Below, one piece after another: positions 57,866-64,000 of a DNA stretch of 64,000 nucleotides. A program made the position numbers and the translations under genes. The first letter of the stretch is position 1, and each line of letters begins with the position of its first letter. This stretch comes from Porites lobata (lineage: Eukaryota > Cnidaria > Anthozoa > Scleractinia > Poritidae). The stretch spans positions 4,331,001 through 4,395,000 of the forward strand of contig CALNXK010000022.1 in the NCBI GenBank assembly GCA_942486035.1, written 5' to 3'. Below the pieces are notes generated by a model. That model did not search any database. It saw only the letters and a list, made by a program, of their open reading frames with translations, and had not been told where the DNA came from.

Positions 57866-58022
57866 GGTTAGCCTCCTCCACAGGCTTCACTGTCCAATTT
57901 TAGAGAACGAGTGGGAGAATGGGAGAGAATATTTTTTCCTTTTCTCGTTCTCATACTCCTCACGGTCAGTGTGACCGTTAGAATAGGAATTGCCTGCGGA
58001 GGAGGGGGCTATACCCAGGTTG
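57866..58022. repeat. diverged MITE with AGGTTAGCCTCCTCC ends
   Basis: CAGGTTAGCCTCCTCCACAG at the left and TGCGGAGGAGGGGGCTATAC, ending CCAGGTT, at the right are imperfect inverted copies. The interior has GTTCTC / GAGAAC-like arms. Confidence 0.5.
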
Positions 58023-59665
58023 CTGGTTACATGATTAAGGTATCATCCATGGTAAAAATTCATAAGTTTTCAAAATTTGCAGCTTTTAGATGAATTCCAG
58101 AAACAAAATTAATTGCGGAGACGTATGGAGCGCAAGAGTCTTCGATGCTCATGTGCCAGGCATTTTGACTTATCGGTGGAAAAACATTATGATTTTATCA
58201 CAGGAAGCAGAGTAGTCAGGTTTGTAGCCTGAGTATCAGGGAGTATCCGGCGTTTCTGGGGGAGGGGGGGGGGGGGGGAGGAGAAGAGAGTAGCGGAAAG
58301 TCCTCAAAAATCTCCTCTCCCCTAATCAATAAGTAAGGCCTGTCAATCAGTCTAAAGAATTTTATACTTCTTTAATTGCCGTTAATCAGTTTCTTTCTCT
58401 GATCTCGACGGTTCAACGCTATACAGTCTTTTCGATCGTGCTATTCGTTCACCGTTTCTCGAGCGCTTATGCGGATTTAATGGGTGTCTATGTAGTTTCA
58501 AGTTGCCTCAGTATTGGTTTAATTCCTATTGACCGCCAATATTGACAAACTTCATGAGGTTGCCTTCTTTTTTTATGATGGCTTTAGCCTCACATAAATG
58601 CAACTTTCTGATTTTGAATCAAATTTTAAATGCAATATTACCCAACCCAAATTTTGTTACTTTAAGAAATTTTTCAATCAGTGAACCCTTAATTAAAAAA
58701 ATAAACAAACTTGACAAAATAATAAAGACTTGCTGAACACTTTACAGCACAGCGAAAAAACAAACACGATCATCTCAACGACAATAAATGTTCTCCCTCG
58801 CAAATAAACATACCGAATACCGTAACCAATACTACATCAAACGGATCAGTTGCCTACAACCTTCGAGAATTTCTTGACCATACTTCTTGTATTCGGAACT
58901 TTAAGCTATACAATTTCCTCGCCGTGTATCCGGCTTCTAAAATTTCCTGTGGTGGTAGGTCGGCAGGGAAAATAGAAAAGAACTTCGGAAAGTCAGGGGA
59001 AAGTCAGTTTTCATTTGACGCAATACACCTGTCCGCTTGGAAACGTCCGCGTAATTTTGAGAGAAAATGTTTTGAATTTTCACTAAATTGTGACCGATCA
59101 CTTGGAGAAGAACAACCTAGAAATAAAAGTTTGTATTTGAAAGTGAGCTTATTCAGAAAAGTTACCAGACTTATTATGCCGAATGACAGCAAAAATTTCG
59201 ATATCTATATTTACTCAAAATAAATTTTTTGAGGTCGTGGGATGAAGGTTCCAGATACTAGGGAATTGTCTCTTACTGTGTGCCTGGGGATAAGGATAGA
59301 CCGCCAAGTAAGACAAAATTACAAAACCCGGGGGTGTTTTTGACGGATGTAGTAACATTTGGATTATAATCATGCACGTAAATTGTCTACATTGAACTGC
59401 AGTGGAGTTAATGTTCTTAATGTTAACAAAACAGTAAGACGCTTAAATGCTCTTCACCTGTCATTGTTGATCCCTCTAGGAAAAATCCATCATATTTCAG
59501 ACTTTTTAAAGCAAGCCTTGACAGTTATATAGAACTGTTAATAAGTTAAAGGTCTGTGTTTAAAGTTGATCGACACGGACTCTGTTATAACGGGTGTTGT
59601 CTACGAACTTACAAACTAAACCATATCGGCGCCTCACAGAGGTGAGATTCCCTTGGATCAAAGAG

Positions 59666-60501
59666 ATGAATGGCAACACTGATTCCTCGCTTAACTTTTC
59701 TATAAATTGCCGCGAAAGGTTCAGAGAGTATTTTTTGGAGAACACTATCACTAGTTTGTTCTCCATCGCCCTGAACTTAGGATCATGCCCTGTTATCATC
59801 TTGATGAACGTGTTGATTATCATCGCGATAAAAACACGACGCAGATTACAGTCCGAGTACAACATACTACTGGCTTGTTTAGCACAGCCGTTATTCATCG
59901 CACAAGAAATCTACTTTCTGTCGCGTGCATCGCTTTTGCATTATTGTTACTTCTCCAGACTGATAGTTTCTGTTTTCTTGTTCTATGTATTGAATCCTTG
60001 CTTGATCTTTTTAGCTATACTGAGTACTGAGCGTTATATAGCCATGAAGTATCCACTAGCATCGTGACCCACATCAAGGTTAATAGGCGCTGTAATTTGT
60101 AGTTGGCTTATTTCAGCCATTTCACTTCTACTTTTCTACGCAACTGCTTTTCTAGCCATTTATATCATTGTTTTCTGTCACACTAAAGTTTGTTTTGTCT
60201 CTCGCCGTCATATGAATCAGATCAAAACACAACGCCTCCCAAGTATAACGAAAGCCAAATTCTTAGTGGAAAGAAAGCTTTGAAAACTACCAGTATAATA
60301 GTCGGATTCATATGTGCCAAGCATTTTACGCAGGGTAATCAGATTTACTGGAGTCCAACTCAAGCAGTTACACTGGGTGTCGATCGCTTTGTTATGTAAT
60401 TTTTTGAATTCCTTATTTAATCCTCTTATTACTGTTGGAGAAACAAAGATCTGCGTAAAGTTGTGATGGAACTGTTAAACATCAGACAAAATGGAAACTA
60501 A
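59666..60501 (+). pseudogene. rhodopsin-family GPCR pseudogene (copy 1)
   Basis: From ATG 59666 the frame encodes an N-terminus with NFS, TM1 (CPVIILMNVLIIIAIKT), a TM2 lacking ten residues relative to copy 2 (LLACLA joined to QPLFIA), TM3 and an ERY motif (STERYIAMKYP, a DRY variant), then stops at TGA 60065. The same frame continues with TM4 (LIGAVICSWLISA) and TM5 (FLAIYIIVFC) to a second stop near 60284. TM6 (KALKTTSIIVGFICA) is in another frame, and TM7 plus the tail (NPLITVG, LRKVVMELLNIRQN) need further shifts. So it is broken by at least one in-frame stop, frameshifts and a 30-nt deletion that removes the TM2 aspartate. Ligand unknown. Cnidarian genomes hold large arrays of such receptors. 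Confidence 0.8.
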
Positions 60502-61365
60502 CTTTTTAAAGTTAAAAATGACGTCATTGCGTGCTTGAATCCTTTTGAATCATCGATTCTTTTAGTTTTTACATCATAGGATGCTTTTCATGTTCATTTG
60601 TAAGTTATCAACAGGATACTTTGTTCATTCTGCACATTATAGTAAAGTGAATTTGATTGTAAACTACATATAGTGAATCACGCGTTTCGCTCGATAAAAG
60701 CTGAGTGCATTACATAATGAAACTACAACATCCTTCATTACACCAAACCTTTGAACATCGAAGATGGTTGACAAATATCGCTCCGTCTCTTGATCAAGCA
60801 GAAGTTAATACATGACAACTAAAAAGTGGAATGTGATGTTATCTCAATGCCTTGGTCTAGACTGTATGAAAGAATGCGTCAAATTTGCCCACGCCTCCAA
60901 ATTAAACAATTGCGTGATGACGTCATTTTACTGTAACTACCAGAATACCTCAGTTTGTTGTTTTCTTGTGCAAATTAGGGCTCATGTTTTTTAAGGTGAC
61001 TCGACCCAGTTATTTTGTGAGGGTACCATCCTACTTTGAAGCTCTCTGGTATCCCCACCTTTACTTTGATCGTAAGTCTAACACATAGCGTGGATAACTA
61101 TAGATCAATCTACAATATAGCAGAAAATTTTTGGCGATCGCTGTAAATGTCACGTGGTTATAGCGCCACGCCTCTTTTGGGTCTGAGTCGAAATTCTGCT
61201 GTTGCCGGCATTTTTTCGTGAAAATCTCTCGGCTACATATAGTGCGTATTAGTGCCTTTCGTTGAACAGACTTTCACCAATAGACCCAATGCGAGAAATT
61301 CAGCGGTTTCCAAATTTAGGTCATAATTTATTTCAAAATGATAAGCAAACTTTACACGATTATAT

Positions 61366-61599
61366 CTAATAAACTGTGATATTCATCCCTTTATTTTGGG
61401 GATCTTTATAACTGATGGGTCCTTGCAAGTCAGCAAAAAGCTTTTGAGCAATGGCCTTGTTTGTTGATTTGAGCGAATTAACCATTTTGTCGACATGCCT
61501 GTTTAAACGCTTCTCAGATACAAATTCCGTATTTACCAACAAAGGGTAGTTGTGGTTTGTGGCGAATTTGATGAACGTTCTGAATGGGCATTTGGACAA
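61366..61599 (-). pseudogene. protein-like ORF fragment, family not recognised
   Basis: The minus frame reads CPFRTFIKFATNHNYPLL, then EFVSEKRLNRHVDKMV and LFADLQGPISYKDPQNK. It is preceded by NGHLDK-like codons that recur 180 bp away, suggesting a fragment of a repeated, possibly transposon-encoded protein. I cannot name the family. It may be chance. Confidence 0.3.
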
Positions 61600-62194
61600 A
61601 TCCCCAGACCCGTCTGTCCCCGGTCAAGTGGAGCCCTGCACTGAAATAGAACAAACTTTAAATGGGGTCTAAGCCAAATAGCTGGTTTTTTGAAAATGCA
61701 TTTGTGCGTTAAAAACACTGGGGGGCTAGGGGATTTGTCCCTCTTGATTTGTGAGGTTTGAATGGGCATTTGGACAACTGTCGACCTCGTCCCCAGGGCT
61801 TTTTCCTTAAAAAATGGGTGGGGCGGGAAAAGGCGCTATGTGAAAAGCTAAAATTATGCGTAACTTCACGGCGGGCGATCTTGGGAGGCCTTTTATATCT
61901 CTTGACGATTAACGAAAAGTTTTTCAAGATTTCCTTTTTGTCACAGATACTAGCCATGGTAATTTTTTGCTTTCCTCTGATTTCTATGAAGGGGACAGCG
62001 AGTAACATTTGTAAAACCTCTGTTTATAGAGCGGTATAAATGACAAACAAGCTATCACACATGCATAAAGTATGTACCGGAAAAGGCCGCTTTCTCGACT
62101 CTTCTGATATTTTATTTCATTTCTTGCGAAGTGGGCCGCCGTACACAGCCTAGTTATTCACCTTAGTTGATTTCTTGTTTGTCGCGACTTTTGT

Positions 62195-62320
62195 CTTGCC
62201 TAGTCCCTAGGCCTCACTATTATGTGTGGCCGATGCGTTTCGGGTCACGTGGTCCGATAAAGTTTTTGAGGCCTAGACAAACTCGGAGAAGTGAGGCATT
62301 TTGTCTTACTTGGGGCGGAG
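62195..62320. repeat. repeat with CTAGGCCTCA / GAGGCCTAG arms
   Basis: CCCTAGGCCTCACTATTATG and GAGGCCTAGACAAACTCG, plus AGTGAGGCATTTTG, form short inverted arms around GCGTTTCGGGTCACGTGGTC. Probably a MITE remnant. Confidence 0.45.
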
Positions 62321-63191
62321 CTTTTATGGGAAGCGGGCGAGCTGTCAATAACTTTTCCGCGCTGATGAAAGATGTCCATCAGCCATGGAGAGTACAGAGG
62401 ATAAAGAGCTAAACCGAGCATTATTATTCAATGCACGTTTTCATTGTTGAAAGTCCTTTGGCCTTTCTTTTTCATTTATCCCATTAAACTAATTTGAACA
62501 TTATTTCATCTCAAAAACTATTTGTAGGTTAGGCAAAACAGCGTCGCAAAAAAAATTATTTGATCAAGAATCGGAAGGTAAGGTAAAGAAATAAGTTTGT
62601 CTTTATTCTTGGATATGAAAAGCCATCTTTCGTTTCTCTATTTTCGCTTGCTCCTATAAAATTCTCGTTATCATTTCACTTCGAAATATTTTATGTAATT
62701 TAATTCTTGGATTTGGAAGCTTATCAAGCTAATCGGACAGGCTGTTGAATTTGGTCTCTAAATTTGGTAGAATGTAAACGAACTACTGTTTCAAATCTTT
62801 TTATCAATAAAGAAATATCATTTTAATGGTTCATTTTGAAAATGAACTAAAAGAGAAATTTTTTTTGTCATCAAAATAAAAAAAATGACAAAAGTCAGAC
62901 AAACATTTTAAATTACTCTCACTGACGTCAATTGTGCGTTTGCTATTCATGCCGTTCGAACTGTCTCTAACCCTCATTTCCCCACCCCCCCTACTATATT
63001 TCTAATGGCCCCTATGATCAATTTGTAGCCGAAGTAACAGGCAGTTGCTCGCAGTAAGTTGGTTGGTTGACTGTTTAGAATACGTTTATCAGGTGGTCAG
63101 TGTGATGATTTAGTTGTTGTCATGGCTACATAATAGCTTAAATGTTTTTGATTGACAAGAAAATTTCAGTAGATAAGCCCTTGACATTAAG

Positions 63192-63366
63192 AAATATTAC
63201 AAAATACGACAATGTGTTATTAAAATTCATGACAGCTAGGCTTATTACAAATTACGACAACGTGTTATTACAATTTACGATAGCTTGGTTATTACAATTC
63301 TCGACAACTGTTATTACAATTTACGACAGATATTACAAATCACGACATTATTACAATTCACGACAG
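63192..63366 (+). repeat. imperfect tandem array of TTATTACAATTTACGACA units
   Basis: About eight head-to-tail units built on TTATTACAA, ATTYACGACA and a variable spacer. The unit length shrinks from about 24 nt at the left to about 18 nt at the right because the spacer is lost. It lies about 250 bp upstream of the second GPCR copy. Confidence 0.8.
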
Positions 63367-63616
63367 AACACTTATCCGACACAAAATTCATTTCTATTTT
63401 AAATAGACAGCAACATCTGTGATTTTTTGTCTCCTTGAATTTACTGCCAAATTCGTTGTATCGCGCTGAGCGTTTTCCAAACTTCGAAGGAGTTTTTGGG
63501 ACCCAGATCGTTCCCGGTCTTCACAGTTGCTTTACTCTACTTGTCTACTGTGGACGAACTTACAAACTGAAACATATCGACTCTTCACAGACGTGAGATC
63601 CCCTTGAAAAAAAGAG

Positions 63617-64000
63617 ATGAACGTCAGCGCTGATTCCGCACGTAATCATTCAATCAATTGCCGCGGAAGATTTCAGGAATATTTTTTGCAGAACACTGTC
63701 ATTAGTTTGTTCTCCATCGCCCTGAACTTGGGATCCTGTCCTGTTATAATAATGATGAACGTGTTGGTGATCGTCGCGATTAAAACAAGACGCAGATTAC
63801 AGTCCGACTACAACATACTACTGGCTTGCTTAGCGGGAACAGATCTAGCGGTGGGCTTAGTTTCACAGCCGTTATTCATCGCACAAGAAATCCTCTTCCT
63901 ATCGGGTGCATCGCTGGTTGATTATTGTGACTTCTACAGAAAGATAGTTTTTGTTTTTCTTGTTCCATGTATTGAATCGTTGCTGATCTTAGCTATACTG
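63617..64000 (+). CDS. rhodopsin-family GPCR, N-terminal part (copy 2, cut by window end)
   Basis: ATG 63617 opens a frame of 128 codons that runs off the window without a stop. It encodes a short extracellular N-terminus, TM1 (CPVIIMMNVLVIVAIKT), TM2 with the conserved aspartate (LLACLAGTDLAVGLVS, D79), the extracellular-loop segment and the start of TM3 (YCDFYRKIVFVFLVPC). Start chosen because the same ATG context (AAAGAGATGAA) exists in copy 1 and no longer upstream frame is needed. A single uninterrupted coding exon is usual for this class. Copy 1 lies 3.95 kb upstream in the same orientation, and similarity extends at least 60-80 bp 5' of both start codons, so this is a tandem duplication. 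The ligand is not predictable. Confidence 0.8.
   Translation, partial: MNVSADSARNHSINCRGRFQEYFLQNTVISLFSIALNLGSCPVIIMMNVLVIVAIKTRRRLQSDYNILLACLAGTDLAVGLVSQPLFIAQEILFLSGASLVDYCDFYRKIVFVFLVPCIESLLILAIL

Larger units (their letters stand above)
55395..59665. other. gene-free region between SWT1-like gene and GPCR copies
   Basis: The first kilobase is nested inverted-repeat elements. 56.4-57.8 kb is AT-rich with no supportable exon; a last SWT1 exon or its 3' UTR could hide here. A repeat follows at 57.87-58.02 kb and a G-rich run near 58.26-58.28 kb. Open frames at 58.9-59.2 kb show no domain. Confidence 0.5.
60502..63189. other. spacer between GPCR copies
   Basis: No intact gene. Contents: an unassigned open frame on the minus strand (61366-61599), a repeated motif ATGGGCATTTGGACAA at about 61.58 and 61.76 kb, a GAGGCCTAG-type repeat at 62.2-62.3 kb, and AT-rich sequence from 62.4 kb in which I see nothing. 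Confidence 0.5.

Noticed and set aside
63192..63366. CRISPR array or centromeric satellite
   Set aside because: Unit and spacer lengths vary and shrink, only about eight units exist, and the context is a eukaryotic gene array.

Overview
The window is animal nuclear DNA: AT-rich, with spliced genes (GT-AG introns, phase-consistent exons), long non-coding stretches and many short inverted-repeat transposons. The gene set (TTC16-like and SWT1-like proteins, a phytanoyl-CoA-dioxygenase-family enzyme, a membrane C-type lectin, tandem rhodopsin-type GPCRs) together with the repeat palette suggests an anthozoan cnidarian, most likely a stony coral. The taxon is an inference from recall of such genomes and cannot be proven from this window. 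There is no sign of operons, CRISPR or phage.

Layout. 1-10.1 kb: no gene recognised, a few transposon relics. 10.1-17.8 kb (+): a five-exon single-pass membrane receptor with one C-type lectin domain, a Ser/Thr-rich stalk and a long cytoplasmic tail. 17.8-21.4 kb: gene-free, with several palindromic elements. 21.6-29.0 kb (-): a complete ten-exon TPR gene resembling TTC16 (about 627 aa). 29.0-33.5 kb: repeats, including a tRNA-derived SINE. 33.5-37.4 kb (-): a complete five-exon phytanoyl-CoA dioxygenase family gene (about 347 aa) with the iron-binding H-x-D...H set. 37.4-40.5 kb: an unassigned exon-like ORF, a palindromic element and a decayed LINE reverse transcriptase. 40.5-55.4 kb (+): a 21-exon SWT1-like gene (WW domain, PIN nuclease domain, conserved C-terminal helical region; about 896 aa), whose introns carry two LINE 3' ends, a SINE and several MITEs. 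55.4-59.6 kb: nested inverted-repeat elements. 59.7-64.0 kb (+): two tandem copies of a rhodopsin-family GPCR, the first broken and the second open and cut by the window edge.

The genes do not form an obvious pathway; they are ordinary metazoan neighbours. Coding exons were joined by hand from splice sites and reading phase. In all three conserved genes every junction keeps frame and the lengths agree with what I recall of the families. The strongest unusual signals are the lectin receptor (EPD sugar-site motif, three open frames in the stalk exon, possible 9-nt microexon, PDZ-type C-terminus), the GPCR copy that lost the TM2 sodium-site aspartate by an exact 30-nt deletion, an SWT1 exon sandwiched between two copies of one repeat, and several near-perfect palindromic elements. 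I did not find a clearly new biological system.
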